A stretch of DNA of 64,000 nt from positions 1 through 64,000 of the forward strand of contig JAWLGU010000006.1 of NCBI GenBank assembly GCA_041690675.1, read 5' to 3'. The position numbers and the translations under genes were made by a program. This document shows positions 42,000-56,644 of this stretch, in pieces (position 1 is the stretch's first letter; every line of letters begins with the position of its first letter). The notes under the pieces are model-generated. The model searched no databases, had not been told where the DNA came from, and saw nothing but the letters and a program-made list of their open reading frames with translations. This DNA is from UBA7803 sp041690675. GTDB taxonomy: Bacteria > Pseudomonadota > Gammaproteobacteria > Pseudomonadales > Azotimanducaceae.

Positions 42000-42556
42000 G
42001 CGTGCCCCGCCTGGCCCGACATCAGTCGGAAGTCGATACCCAGCGTCTCGGCCGCCTTGCTCACCCGGCTGGCGAAGGGCTCCCGAAACACCACGTCCAG
42101 GCTCACCGGGCAGGTGAGCCAGGCATTGTCCTTGAGCTCCTGCTCGAGCTGGCCGCCGTCCCAGCCCGCGTAGCCCAGGGCGACCAGGTAATTGCGGGGG
42201 CCGCTGCCGCGGGCGATGGCTTCCAGCACCTCCCGGGCCGCCGTCAGCATCAGGCCGTTGCCCAGATCGAGGGAGGCCTCGAACCGCTCGTCGTCGCTGT
42301 GGAGGATGAAGCCCCGGTCGCGCGCCACCGGCCCGCCGTCCATCACCGCCACGTCGGCGGGGACCTGCCCCGGCTCGATGCCCAGCTGCGCCAGCAGCTC
42401 CACCAGGGACAGCTCACTCGGCCGGTTGATCACCAGACCCATGGCGCCGTCTTCGTTGTGCTCGCACAGATACGTCAGGGTGTTGCCGAAGTAGCTGCCG
42501 GCGAGCCCGGGCATGGCGAGCAGGAACTGATTCTTGAGGCTGTGTTCAGGTGCCAA
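41996..42556 (-). CDS. algH: UPF0301/AlgH family protein
   Basis: 186 residues. NQFLLAMPGLAGSYFGNTLTYLCEHNEDGAMGLVINRPSEL is the conserved AlgH opening; family named after an alginate-regulation gene in pseudomonads, molecular role unknown. The start is TTG at 42556 with GGGAG before it, overlapping tonB by 11 bp; ATG 42514 would remove the conserved first strand. Between tonB and ruvX, its usual place. Confidence 0.92.
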   Translation of the reverse strand: MAPEHSLKNQFLLAMPGLAGSYFGNTLTYLCEHNEDGAMGLVINRPSELSLVELLAQLGIEPGQVPADVAVMDGGPVARDRGFILHSDDERFEASLDLGNGLMLTAAREVLEAIARGSGPRNYLVALGYAGWDGGQLEQELKDNAWLTCPVSLDVVFREPFASRVSKAAETLGIDFRLMSGQAGHA

Positions 42557-43403
42557 GTCGAGCTCCCGATCTGGAGAACTGCCAGGTGCGGATGATCTCC
42601 AGGCGATCGTACTTCTTGCGCATCTCCACCGGAAAGTCCTGATAGGGGGCCGCCAGGCGGACGATGCGCAGGGCCGCGTCGTCGAGCACCTTGTGGCCGG
42701 ACGATTCCAGCAACCGCACTTCCTCGAGGGATCCGTCGTAGCGCAGCACCACCAGCAGGCGAAGGTCTCCGTAGACACCGCCCCGGGGGTAATTGGCGTT
42801 GCCGACCCGCTCCACCTTCTGCCGCCAGGCATTGAGGTACGCAGCCTCGTCGGCGGACTTGGCGGAGACGCTGGTGAGGCGCTTGACTCGCGGCCGTTTG
42901 GCCTCGGCCTGCTGTTCCTGGGCGATGCGCGCCTCGAGGCTCGCGATCTCCCGGGCCAGCTCGTCGTAGGACAGAGACGTCACCTGCGGTACGGGCTCCG
43001 TTTCCTCCACGGGCGTCACGTCGTCCTGGGCGACCCGGTCCTGGGCCCGGATGACGGTGGAGACGAGCTCGCGCTCGTGGCGCGGCTCCGGCTCCGTGTA
43101 GGGCACGGGGTGCGGGGAAATGGCCTGGAGGGCGTCCGTCTGGAAATCCGACTGATTCTCCGTGGTGGTCTCCCGGGCGTCCTCCGCCTGGCCGCTCCCC
43201 TGCTGGTTCGCCTGAGCGATGAAATCCGCCTGGTCGGGCGCTTCCAGATCCCGATGCTGGGCCAGCGTCACTTCGATGGTGGGGGTCGGAGGCGCGTTGT
43301 GGGCGCTGAAACCGACCCCCAGTATGACCGCGGCGTGCAGCGACGTGGCCAGAAACAGGGTGAACCCGAGGCGATCTCTGGGGGTGATGCTGCTGGCGGT
43401 CAT
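42546..43403 (-). CDS. TonB family energy transducer (TonB3 position)
   Basis: 285 residues: short cytosolic start, membrane helix at about 12-32 (LGFTLFLATSLHAAVILGVG), a long polar linker with a Lys/Glu coiled coil (EIASLEARIAQEQQAEAKR), then a TonB C-terminal domain (YLNAWRQKVERVGNANYPRGG, LLVVLRYDGSLEEVRLLES). Transduces proton-motive force to outer-membrane partners. The gshB-tonB-algH order next to pilG is that of P. aeruginosa tonB3, needed for twitching motility, which suggests a pilus role here. Confidence 0.9.
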   Translation of the reverse strand: MTASSITPRDRLGFTLFLATSLHAAVILGVGFSAHNAPPTPTIEVTLAQHRDLEAPDQADFIAQANQQGSGQAEDARETTTENQSDFQTDALQAISPHPVPYTEPEPRHERELVSTVIRAQDRVAQDDVTPVEETEPVPQVTSLSYDELAREIASLEARIAQEQQAEAKRPRVKRLTSVSAKSADEAAYLNAWRQKVERVGNANYPRGGVYGDLRLLVVLRYDGSLEEVRLLESSGHKVLDDAALRIVRLAAPYQDFPVEMRKKYDRLEIIRTWQFSRSGARLGT

Positions 43404-43433
43404 GTCCGTTTGATTCGCGTTGCGGTCGACGGT

Positions 43434-44477
43434 TCAGGAACGTTTTTCGAGCTTGGCCTCCACCGCATCCATGAGCATAGCGCCGATGTCCAGGGAAAAC
43501 TGTGCATCGAGTTCGCGAATGCACGTCGGGCAGGTGACGTTCACCTCGGTCAGATAGTCGCCGATGACGTCGATGCCGACGAACAGCAGGTCGCGGCGTC
43601 TCAGCTCCGGACCCACCTGCGCGGCGATCCAGCGGTCGCGCTCGGTCAGCTCGCGGCCCACGCCGGTGCCCCCGGCGGCCAGATTGCCCCGGGCCTCTCC
43701 GGCCATGGGAATGCGCGCCAGCGCGTACGGCACCGGCTCTCCGTCGATCAGGAGAATGCGCTTGTCCCCGTCGGCGATCTCGGGCAGGTACTTCTGACCC
43801 ATGATCTGCTCCGTGCCGCCACGGGTGAGGGTCTCGAGCACCACGCCCAGGTTCGGATCGTTCTCCATGATGCGGAACACCGACGCCCCGCCCATGCCGT
43901 CGAGGCGCTTGAACACCACGTTGCGGTGAGCGGCCTGGAAGCCGCGGAGCACGTCCGACCGGCGGCTCACCACCAGCGGCGGGCAGCACTGGGGGAAGGC
44001 GGTGGCGAAGAACTTCTCGTTGCAGTCCCGGAGGCTCGCGGGCCGGTTGACCACCAGCGCTCCGGCAGCCTCGGCCCGTTCCAGGAAGTACGTGGTGTAG
44101 ATGTACTCCATGTCGAACGGCGGGTCCTTGCGCATCATGATGACGTCGAGCTCGCCGAGGGGTGTCTCCACGCCCTCCCCCAGCTCGTACCAGGGGCCGT
44201 CGACGTCGGCGGGATTCAACGTTTCCGCGAAACGCCCCAGCAGCCGCAGGGGGTGGAGCAGCCCCAGCGCTTCGCCGTCGCGCAGCAGCAGATCCCCCTG
44301 CCCGACGTAGTAGACCTGCCAGCCGCGCCGGGCCGCCGCGCGGATCATGGCCAAGGTGCTATCTTTCTTCAGTGACAGGCTCGACAGAGGATCCATCACG
44401 AAGGCGATCCGCACGCGGGAGCTGGCGGGCCCGCTGGGGGGCCCATTGGGTGTTCGGTCGCTGCCGGATGTGGCCAT
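43434..44477 (-). CDS. gshB: glutathione synthetase
   Basis: ATP-grasp ligase joining gamma-glutamylcysteine and glycine. About 347 residues from the ATG at 44477; GTG at 44414 is closer to the E. coli start and may be the true one. RIAFVMDPLSSLSLKKDSTLAMI, MMRKDPPFDMEYIYTTYFLE, VVFKRLDGMGGASVF and the C-terminal GIDVIGDYLTEVNVTCPT are characteristic. Heads the gshB-tonB-algH-ruvX run, divergent from pilG. Confidence 0.96.
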   Translation of the reverse strand: MATSGSDRTPNGPPSGPASSRVRIAFVMDPLSSLSLKKDSTLAMIRAAARRGWQVYYVGQGDLLLRDGEALGLLHPLRLLGRFAETLNPADVDGPWYELGEGVETPLGELDVIMMRKDPPFDMEYIYTTYFLERAEAAGALVVNRPASLRDCNEKFFATAFPQCCPPLVVSRRSDVLRGFQAAHRNVVFKRLDGMGGASVFRIMENDPNLGVVLETLTRGGTEQIMGQKYLPEIADGDKRILLIDGEPVPYALARIPMAGEARGNLAAGGTGVGRELTERDRWIAAQVGPELRRRDLLFVGIDVIGDYLTEVNVTCPTCIRELDAQFSLDIGAMLMDAVEAKLEKRS

Positions 44478-44670
44478 GAACTGCGATGTCCGCGGTGGTT
44501 GTCCGCCGGCTAAACTACCGGGATGGGTGGGTTCCGGCAACCGGAGTGAGACGTGATTCCCTTATCGCGCAGCGGCCCGTGGAACGCTCGCGGGGAACCA
44601 TGATACAAGGGCTGCCGCTGCCGCGTCCGCGCAGGCAACAACGACCCTAACGCTGGAGCATGGAATTGTC

Positions 44671-45051
44671 ATGGAAGAGGATCTTCGAGGCGTCAAGGTC
44701 CTGGTGATCGACGACAGCAAGACGATTCGTCGCAGTGCTGAGAATCTGCTCACCAAGGAAGGTTGCGACGTGATCACCGCCACGGACGGCTTCGACGCCC
44801 TCGCGAAGATCGCCGACTCGCGGCCGGAGATCATCTTCGTCGACATCATGATGCCGCGACTGGACGGCTATCAGACCTGTGCGCTGATCAAGAACAACAG
44901 CGAGTTCAAGGCGACGCCGGTGGTCATGCTGTCCAGCAAGGACGGACTGTTCGACAAGGCCAAGGGCCGCATCGTCGGTTCCGACCGCTACATCACCAAG
45001 CCGTTCAGCAAAGAAGAGCTGCTCGGCACCATTCGCACGCTGGTTCACTGA
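44671..45051 (+). CDS. pilG: twitching motility response regulator PilG
   Basis: Single-domain receiver, 126 residues. VLVIDDSKTIRRSAENLL carries the acidic pocket, Asp phosphosite in IIFVDIMMPRLDGYQ at about residue 58, and the switch Lys in YITKPFSKEEL. First gene of a pilGHIJ-chpA-chpC cluster that controls type IV pilus extension. The 193 bp upstream, divergent from gshB, shows no clear promoter beyond a weak GATACA. Confidence 0.95.
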   Translation: MEEDLRGVKVLVIDDSKTIRRSAENLLTKEGCDVITATDGFDALAKIADSRPEIIFVDIMMPRLDGYQTCALIKNNSEFKATPVVMLSSKDGLFDKAKGRIVGSDRYITKPFSKEELLGTIRTLVH

Positions 45052-45071
45052 TTCGAGAGGTCTCGCACGTC

Positions 45072-45437
45072 ATGGCACGGATTCTTGTGGTCGATGATTC
45101 TCCCGCGGAGACCCATCACTTCGTCAACATTCTGGCCCGCCACGGGCACCAGGTGCTCACCGCCACCAGCGGTACCGACGGCATCAACCTGGCCAGCACC
45201 GAGCAGCCGGACGTCATCCTCATGGACGTGGTCATGCCCGGGGTCAACGGTTTCCAGGCCACCCGTCAGCTTACCCGGGGCAGTGACACCCGTCACATTC
45301 CGGTGATCATCGTATCTTCGAAGAACCAGGACGCAGACCGGGTCTGGGGCGAGCGGCAGGGAGCCTGCGGCTATCTCACCAAACCGGTGGACGACCGTAC
45401 GCTCATCGCAGCCGTCAACGACGTGCTCGGGGGCTGA
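45072..45437 (+). CDS. pilH: twitching motility response regulator PilH
   Basis: Single-domain receiver, 121 residues, from the ATG at 45072. RILVVDDSPAETHHFVNILARHGH, phosphosite in VILMDVVMPGVNGFQ, VSSKNQDADRVWGERQGACGYLTKPV with the switch Lys. The VWGERQGA insertion is typical of PilH rather than PilG. It is thought to act as a phosphate sink or to favour retraction. 20 bp after pilG. Confidence 0.94.
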   Translation: MARILVVDDSPAETHHFVNILARHGHQVLTATSGTDGINLASTEQPDVILMDVVMPGVNGFQATRQLTRGSDTRHIPVIIVSSKNQDADRVWGERQGACGYLTKPVDDRTLIAAVNDVLGG

Positions 45438-45441
45438 AAGC

Positions 45442-45987
45442 GTGACCGGATCCCAGGCCATGGAGGACCTGCGCGGCATCGAGTCAGCGGCGTTTCGCCA
45501 CGCGGCGCCGCTGCCGTTGAAGCAGGATGCACGGCCCGAGTGGCAGGGCATGGGATTTCAGGTGGGCGGTTTGCGGCTGGTTTCCGCCATGGGGGAGATC
45601 AGCGAGGTGCTGAAGCTGCCCAAGGTGGCCGTTCTCCCGGGCGTGAAATCCTGGGTGATCGGCGTGGCGAACATCCGTGGCCGCCTCATCCCGGTGATCG
45701 ACCTGCACGATTTTCTCGGTATGGCGCCCACCCTGCCCATGGCCCAGTGGCGGGTGCTGGTGGTGGAGGACGGCAATCTGGTAGCAGGGCTCCTGGTGGA
45801 GCAGTCGCTGGGCATCCAGCATTTCCTGGAGGACAGCTTCGAGGAGGTTTCCGACGATGCCATCGGGGCGCTCGCCCCATACGTCGGTGGCGCTTTCCGG
45901 CACGGAGGCCGCGTTTTCTACACTGTGCAACTCAAGTCGATTTTGCGGGACGAGAAGTTTTACGACGTTGCACAAAAGACCAACTAG
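45442..45987 (+). CDS. pilI: CheW-like adaptor PilI
   Basis: 181-residue CheW-domain protein linking receptor PilJ to kinase ChpA. GFQVGGLRLVSAMGEISEVLKLPKVAVLPGVKSWVIGVANIRGRLIPVIDL is the full CheW core. GTG start 4 bp after pilH; ATG at 45469 is an alternative. pilJ follows 15 bp later. Confidence 0.93.
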   Translation: MTGSQAMEDLRGIESAAFRHAAPLPLKQDARPEWQGMGFQVGGLRLVSAMGEISEVLKLPKVAVLPGVKSWVIGVANIRGRLIPVIDLHDFLGMAPTLPMAQWRVLVVEDGNLVAGLLVEQSLGIQHFLEDSFEEVSDDAIGALAPYVGGAFRHGGRVFYTVQLKSILRDEKFYDVAQKTN

Positions 45988-46002
45988 ACGGATTACAGGG
46001 AC

Positions 46003-47211
46003 ATGAAATCAGGAAAGTTGTCGCCATTGCTCATCCTCATGATGTTTCTGCTGGCCGGCATGGCCTGGTCGGTGCTCACCGACGCCTCTGCTGCGGCCAA
46101 CAACACCGCGCTGCTGTTCGCCGTAGGCGGCATGGTGCTGGTGGCGATCATCGCCATGGTCATGATTCGCCAGACCCGCAAGCAGCTCACCGAGCAGGCC
46201 TCTCAGAACGAGCGCAATCAGGCCGCCATCCTTCAGCTTCTCGACGAGATCGCCGACCTGGCGGAAGGTGACCTGTCGATTCACGCTTCCGTGACGGAGA
46301 ACTTCACCGGCGCCATCGCCGACTCGATCAACTTCGCCATCGACCAGATGCGGGGACTGGTTTCCAATATCAACCACTTGTCGGTGCAGGTGGCCCGGGC
46401 TGCGGCGGAAACCCAGTCCACGGCCAGTGATCTGGCGTCCGCCGCAGAGAATCAGGCCCGGGAAATCGGTGCTGCCTCTCAGGCGATCAACGAGATGGCC
46501 GTTTCCATCGACCAGGTGTCGTCCAACGCCGCCGAGTCCGCGGCGGTGGCCGACCGGGCGGTGGAGATCGCCAACAAGGGCGCCGACGTGGTACAGGACA
46601 CCATCACCGGGATGGACACCATTCGCAGCCAGATTCAGGAAACCTCCAAGCGGATCAAGCGCCTCGGCGAGTCCAGCCAGGAGATCGGCGACATCGTCTC
46701 GCTGATCAACGACATCGCCGACCAGACCAACATCCTGTCCCTCAACGCCGCCATTCAGGCCTCCATGGCCGGCGACGCCGGCCGCGGCTTCGCCGTGGTA
46801 GCGGACGAGGTGCAGCGCCTGGCGGAACGGTCGTCCGCCGCTACCAAGCAGATCGCCGCTCTGGTGAAGACCATTCAGACCGACACCAACGAGGCGGTGA
46901 TCTCCATGGAGCAGACCACCTCAGAGGTGGTGAACGGCGCCAAACGGGCCCAGGATGCGGGGGTGGCACTGGAAGAGATCGAGAACGTGTCCACCTCGCT
47001 GGCCGAGCTGATTCAGAACATCTCCAACGCGGCCCGCCAGCAGGCCGCCTCCGCCGGTCACGTTTCCAACACCATGAACGTGATCCAGGAAATCACCGCT
47101 CAGACCGTGAGTGCCACTGATCAGACGGCCTCCTCCATCGGCAAGCTGGCCAAGATGGCCAACGAGATGCGGGAGTCGGTGGAAGGCTTTAAGCTCCCCG
47201 AGCCCAACTGA
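46003..47211 (+). CDS. pilJ: PilJ-type methyl-accepting chemoreceptor lacking a periplasmic domain
   Basis: 402 residues against about 680 in P. aeruginosa PilJ. Two helices (about 7-25 and 37-55) are joined by a loop of only about 11 residues, so there is no ligand-binding domain. A HAMP-like LLDEIADLAEGDLSIHASVT then leads into a full signalling domain with the hairpin tip EIGDIVSLINDIADQTNILSLNAAIQASMAGDAGRGFAVVADEVQRLAERS. Both methylation helices remain, ending FKLPEPN. Sits between pilI and chpA; pilK, often next, is absent. Confidence 0.93.
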   Translation: MKSGKLSPLLILMMFLLAGMAWSVLTDASAAANNTALLFAVGGMVLVAIIAMVMIRQTRKQLTEQASQNERNQAAILQLLDEIADLAEGDLSIHASVTENFTGAIADSINFAIDQMRGLVSNINHLSVQVARAAAETQSTASDLASAAENQAREIGAASQAINEMAVSIDQVSSNAAESAAVADRAVEIANKGADVVQDTITGMDTIRSQIQETSKRIKRLGESSQEIGDIVSLINDIADQTNILSLNAAIQASMAGDAGRGFAVVADEVQRLAERSSAATKQIAALVKTIQTDTNEAVISMEQTTSEVVNGAKRAQDAGVALEEIENVSTSLAELIQNISNAARQQAASAGHVSNTMNVIQEITAQTVSATDQTASSIGKLAKMANEMRESVEGFKLPEPN

Positions 47212-47248
47212 CCGGGGCCGGGCCGCCGGCTCGAGGACTACAGATCTT

Positions 47249-53143
<5,895 letters not shown>

Positions 53144-53159
53144 TGAGCGAAACGGAATC

Positions 53160-53639
53160 ATGACGGCGGCAGTGGCTGTGGCACGAGACGGAGAAGAACT
53201 GGCCTGCGTCCTCATTCCCCTGCAGGGCACCCAGCTCCTGCTGCCGAGTGTGTGCGTGGCGGAGATCCTGCCCTGGCGGCGGATCAAGCCGCTGCAGAAC
53301 GCGCCGGACTGGTGCCTGGGGCTGCTGGGCTGGCGGGGCGAAGCGGTCCCCGTGGTGCGCTTCGAGTGGCTGAACCAGGGGGATCTCGGCGCCGCGGCCT
53401 CGGCTCGATGTCTGGTGGTGATGAACCGAACGGGCGCCGGCGCGACCCTGCCTTTCTATGCCCTGGCCACGGAAGGCCTGCCGCGGCTGATTCAGCTGGC
53501 GGACGGCGACCTGGAGGACGCAGAGAACGACCTCGGGCCGGCGGAGTCCCGGGCCGTGCGCGTCGGCACCGAGACCGCCGTCATTCCCCATCTCGAGTTC
53601 ATCGAGCAGCGGGTGGGCGCCGTTACCTTCGGGTCCTGA
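53160..53639 (+). CDS. chpC: CheW-like chemotaxis protein ChpC
   Basis: 159-residue CheW-like protein: LACVLIPLQGTQLLLPSVCVAEILPW and WCLGLLGWRGEAVPVVRFEWL match the ChpC/CheW core. Probable second adaptor to ChpA. 16 bp after chpA. In P. aeruginosa chpB (methylesterase) lies between chpA and chpC; it is missing here. Converges on rsmE 9 bp away. Confidence 0.88.
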   Translation: MTAAVAVARDGEELACVLIPLQGTQLLLPSVCVAEILPWRRIKPLQNAPDWCLGLLGWRGEAVPVVRFEWLNQGDLGAAASARCLVVMNRTGAGATLPFYALATEGLPRLIQLADGDLEDAENDLGPAESRAVRVGTETAVIPHLEFIEQRVGAVTFGS

Positions 53640-53648
53640 GCGCGAGGG

Positions 53649-54374
53649 TCACCGTCTCGCCCATCCCCATCCGTGCCGCACCGCCGCCAGCACGGCCAGC
53701 GGCGCCGTCTCTGCGCGCAACACCAGCTCGCCCAGGCCGTGCCGTGTCACCCCGTGGTCGGCGGCCAGCCGGCGCTCCTGATCGCTCCAACCCCCTTCCG
53801 GGCCGACGAGCACCGCCACCGAGTGCCTCGGCAGGTCGAGTGGCAGCGGTTCCGCGCCCAGGTCGAGCATGATCAGCTGCGCATCCGGCGGATCGCGCAG
53901 CAGGTCCGCCAGCCGCCGGGGCGGGTGCAGCCGCGGCAGGTGCAGGACCCCGCACTGCTCAGCCGCGCTCTCGACGACTTTCTGCCAGTGCCGCTGCTTG
54001 CGCTCTGCCCGCTCGGCATCCGTGGGCGCGTTGCTGCGATCCGCGTGAATCGGCCACACGTCCGTCGCGCCCAGCTCCGTGGCCTTCTGCACCACCTGGT
54101 CCATGGCGTTGCCTTTGAGCAGCCCTTGGATCAGGTGCACCCGCACGCCCGGCTCCGCCTCGTCGGCCAGCTGCGCGCCGATCTCCAGGGTGGCGGAACG
54201 GGGCCCGGCGTCCTTCAGGATGGCGGCCCAGGCGTGGCCCACGCCGTCGAAGCAGACGACCGCCTCGCCGCGACGCAGGCGCAGCACCCGAGTGAGGTAG
54301 TGGGTGCGGTCGCGATCGAGCTCCAGCGTGCCGCCGGCGGGAATGGGCGGTGGATGGTAGAGACGGTGCTTCAC
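53649..54374 (-). CDS. rsmE: 16S rRNA (uracil(1498)-N3)-methyltransferase
   Basis: SPOUT-fold methyltransferase, 241 residues. HYLTRVLRLRRGEAVVCFDGVG N-terminal PUA-like part, LIQGLLKGNAMDQVVQKATELG, and the knotted SAM site VLVGPEGGWSDQE, LGELVLRAETAPL. GTG start at 54374. Follows metF across 31 bp and ends opposite chpC. Confidence 0.96.
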   Translation of the reverse strand: MKHRLYHPPPIPAGGTLELDRDRTHYLTRVLRLRRGEAVVCFDGVGHAWAAILKDAGPRSATLEIGAQLADEAEPGVRVHLIQGLLKGNAMDQVVQKATELGATDVWPIHADRSNAPTDAERAERKQRHWQKVVESAAEQCGVLHLPRLHPPRRLADLLRDPPDAQLIMLDLGAEPLPLDLPRHSVAVLVGPEGGWSDQERRLAADHGVTRHGLGELVLRAETAPLAVLAAVRHGWGWARR

Positions 54375-54405
54375 GGCGCGCTGTGCGGGCGGGGTACCGC
54401 CGCGC

Positions 54406-55284
54406 TCACGATTCGGCGGCCGCGAGCCCCAAATTGCGGCAGATGGACAGGCTCGCGCCCCAGCGATTCAGGGTGTAGAAGTGCAGGCCCGGGGCGCCGG
54501 CCGCCAGCAGATCCTCGCACAGCCGGGTGACCACCTCGACCCCGAAATCCTTCAGCGCCTGCTCGTCGTCCTTCAGCGCTTCCAGGCGCTTGCGCAGCCA
54601 CCGTGGCACGTCGGCCCCGCAGTTCTCCGAGAAGCGGATGATGCCCTCGTAGTTGGTGATGGGCATGATGCCGGGCACCACGGGAATGTGGATGCCGGCC
54701 CGCGTGCAGCGCTCGCAGAAATCCTCGTAGGCGTACGGGTGGTAGAAGTACTGTGTGATGGCGCTGTCGGCGCCGGCCTCGGCCTTGCGGCGAAAGAACT
54801 CCAGGTCTTCCTGGGGCGAGCGGCCGTCGGGGTGCACCTCCGGATAGGCCGCTATCTCGAGGTGGAAGTGGTCGCCCGAATGCTCACGGATCCAGCGAAC
54901 CAGGGTCTCCGCATTGTGCACGAAACGGCTGCGGCCGATGCCCGAGGGCAGGTCGCCGCGCAGGGCGACGATGCGGGTGATGCCCATGGCCTTGTAGCCG
55001 TCCAGCAGGGCGAAGATGTCCGCTTGGGAGTCACCGCCGATGGACAGGTGGGGCGCCGCCGGCAAACCCATGGCCGTGAGCTGGCGGATGGTCTCGCGGG
55101 TGCCTTCCCGGGTCGAGCCGCCGGCTCCGTAGGTGCAGGAGAAGAATGCCGGGCGCAGCGCGTTCAACCGCTGCGCCACCCGCTGCAGGCTGTCCTGCCC
55201 GCCCTCGGTGCGCGGCGGGAAGAACTCGAAGCTCAGTCGGAGCCCTTCCCGCGTCCGTGTGTCCCGTGCCGCCGCCGTGCTCAT
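54406..55284 (-). CDS. metF: methylenetetrahydrofolate reductase
   Basis: Flavoenzyme that makes 5-methyl-THF for methionine synthesis. 292 residues: SFEFFPPRTEGGQDSL with the conserved Glu, YGAGGSTREGTRETI, GDLPSGIGR, ALRGDLP and FLFRRKAEAGADSAITQYFYHPYAYEDF. The ATG at 55284 is 18 bp after metK. ahcY, often placed between metK and metF, is missing. Confidence 0.96.
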   Translation of the reverse strand: MSTAAARDTRTREGLRLSFEFFPPRTEGGQDSLQRVAQRLNALRPAFFSCTYGAGGSTREGTRETIRQLTAMGLPAAPHLSIGGDSQADIFALLDGYKAMGITRIVALRGDLPSGIGRSRFVHNAETLVRWIREHSGDHFHLEIAAYPEVHPDGRSPQEDLEFFRRKAEAGADSAITQYFYHPYAYEDFCERCTRAGIHIPVVPGIMPITNYEGIIRFSENCGADVPRWLRKRLEALKDDEQALKDFGVEVVTRLCEDLLAAGAPGLHFYTLNRWGASLSICRNLGLAAAES

Positions 55285-55302
55285 TGCCGCCCTTGCTGGA
55301 AA

Positions 55303-56457
55303 TTACAGCGCGGCCGCCAGCGCCTCCGCCTTGTCGGTCCGCTCCCAGGTGAACGTCTCCTCGGTGCGCCCGAAGTGCCCGTAGGCCGCGGTGAGCCGAT
55401 AGATCGGCCGCTTGAGATCCAGCATGCCGATGAGCCCCTTGGGCCGCAAATCGAAATGCTCACGCACCAGTTGAACGATTTTCTCCTCGGCGAGCCGCCC
55501 CGTGCCGAAGGTGTTGACGCTGATGGAGGTGGGCTCGGCCACGCCGATGGCGTAGCTCACCTGAATCTCGCAGCGCTCCGCCAGACCCGCCGCGACGATG
55601 TTCTTGGCCACGTAGCGGCCCGCGTAGGCGGCCGAGCGATCCACCTTGGACGGATCCTTGCCGGAGAAGGCTCCGCCGCCGTGCCGGGCCATGCCGCCGT
55701 AGGTGTCCACGATGATCTTGCGTCCCGTCAGGCCGCAGTCGCCCACGGGCCCGCCGATGACGAACTGCCCCGTGGGATTGATCAGATACTTGGTGTCCTT
55801 GGAGAGCCAGTTGCTGGGCAGCACCGGCTTGATGATCTCCTCCATCACCGCCTCCCGCAGCACCTCCTGGGAGACGCCGGGATCGTGCTGGGTGGAGAGA
55901 ACCACGGCGTCCACCGACATGGGCTGGCCGGTTTCGTCGTACTGGAAGGAGAGCTGGCTCTTGGCGTCCGGACGCAGGAACGTCAGCTTGCTGCGGCGCA
56001 TCTCGGCCTGGCGTTTGACCAGGCGGTGCGCGTAGGTGATGGGTGCCGGCATGAGCACGTCCGTCTCGTTGCTGGCGTAGCCGAACATGAGCCCCTGATC
56101 CCCGGCGCCCTGCTCCTTGTTCTCGGACTCGTCCACGCCCATGGCGATGTCCGCGGACTGCCGGCCCAGCGCGTTGACGACGGTGCAGTCCTCCGGGTCG
56201 AAGCCGAGCTCCAGGGCCGTGTAGCCGATGTCTCGAATGACGCTGCGCACCAGCTTGTCGAGATTGACCTCGGCCCGGGAGCGGTACTCTCCGGCCAGCA
56301 CCACGATGCCCGTCTTGATCAGGGTTTCGCACGCCACCCGGGACTCCGGGTCCTGCGCCAGCATGGCGTCGAGGACGGCGTCGGAGATCTGGTCGGCCAT
56401 CTTGTCCGGGTGGCCCTCCGACACCGACTCGGAGGTGAAAAGGCTGTAGTCGCTCAT
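55303..56457 (-). CDS. metK: S-adenosylmethionine synthetase
   Basis: Makes SAM from methionine and ATP. 384 residues with LFTSESVSEGHPDKMADQISDAVLDA, GDQGLMFGYASNET and GGGAFSGKDPSKVDRSAAY, all signature motifs. ATG at 56457 gives the usual MSDYSLFTSESVSEGH. It heads metK-metF-rsmE and is divergent from tkt. No SAM riboswitch was recognised in the 187 bp upstream. Confidence 0.97.
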   Translation of the reverse strand: MSDYSLFTSESVSEGHPDKMADQISDAVLDAMLAQDPESRVACETLIKTGIVVLAGEYRSRAEVNLDKLVRSVIRDIGYTALELGFDPEDCTVVNALGRQSADIAMGVDESENKEQGAGDQGLMFGYASNETDVLMPAPITYAHRLVKRQAEMRRSKLTFLRPDAKSQLSFQYDETGQPMSVDAVVLSTQHDPGVSQEVLREAVMEEIIKPVLPSNWLSKDTKYLINPTGQFVIGGPVGDCGLTGRKIIVDTYGGMARHGGGAFSGKDPSKVDRSAAYAGRYVAKNIVAAGLAERCEIQVSYAIGVAEPTSISVNTFGTGRLAEEKIVQLVREHFDLRPKGLIGMLDLKRPIYRLTAAYGHFGRTEETFTWERTDKAEALAAAL

Positions 56458-56503
56458 CAGGGCCCTCTTTGTTCAGTGGCTTCGCTCGGTACGCGAACGT
56501 TCG

Positions 56504-56509
56504 ATTGTA
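56504..56509 (-). promoter_or_regulatory. candidate metK -10 box
   Basis: Minus strand TACAAT about 47 bp before the metK ATG. A TTATGC at 15 bases upstream is the nearest -35 candidate, with short spacing. Weak call. Confidence 0.4.
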
Positions 56510-56644
56510 GCGCAAGCATCCGGCGCATAACCCCCTCCTCCTGGTCGGGGGATGTAAGCGCCGCCTCGGCGCGCGAATTGCAGAGGTCCGGCCGAGCGGG
56601 GAGAATAGCGCCCCCGTCGCGACGGCTACGATTCAAGGGGCCAG

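Noticed and set aside
56458..56644. SAM or SAH riboswitch upstream of metK
   Set aside because: No conserved SAM or SAH aptamer core or kink-turn could be recognised; only a -10-like TACAAT was supported.
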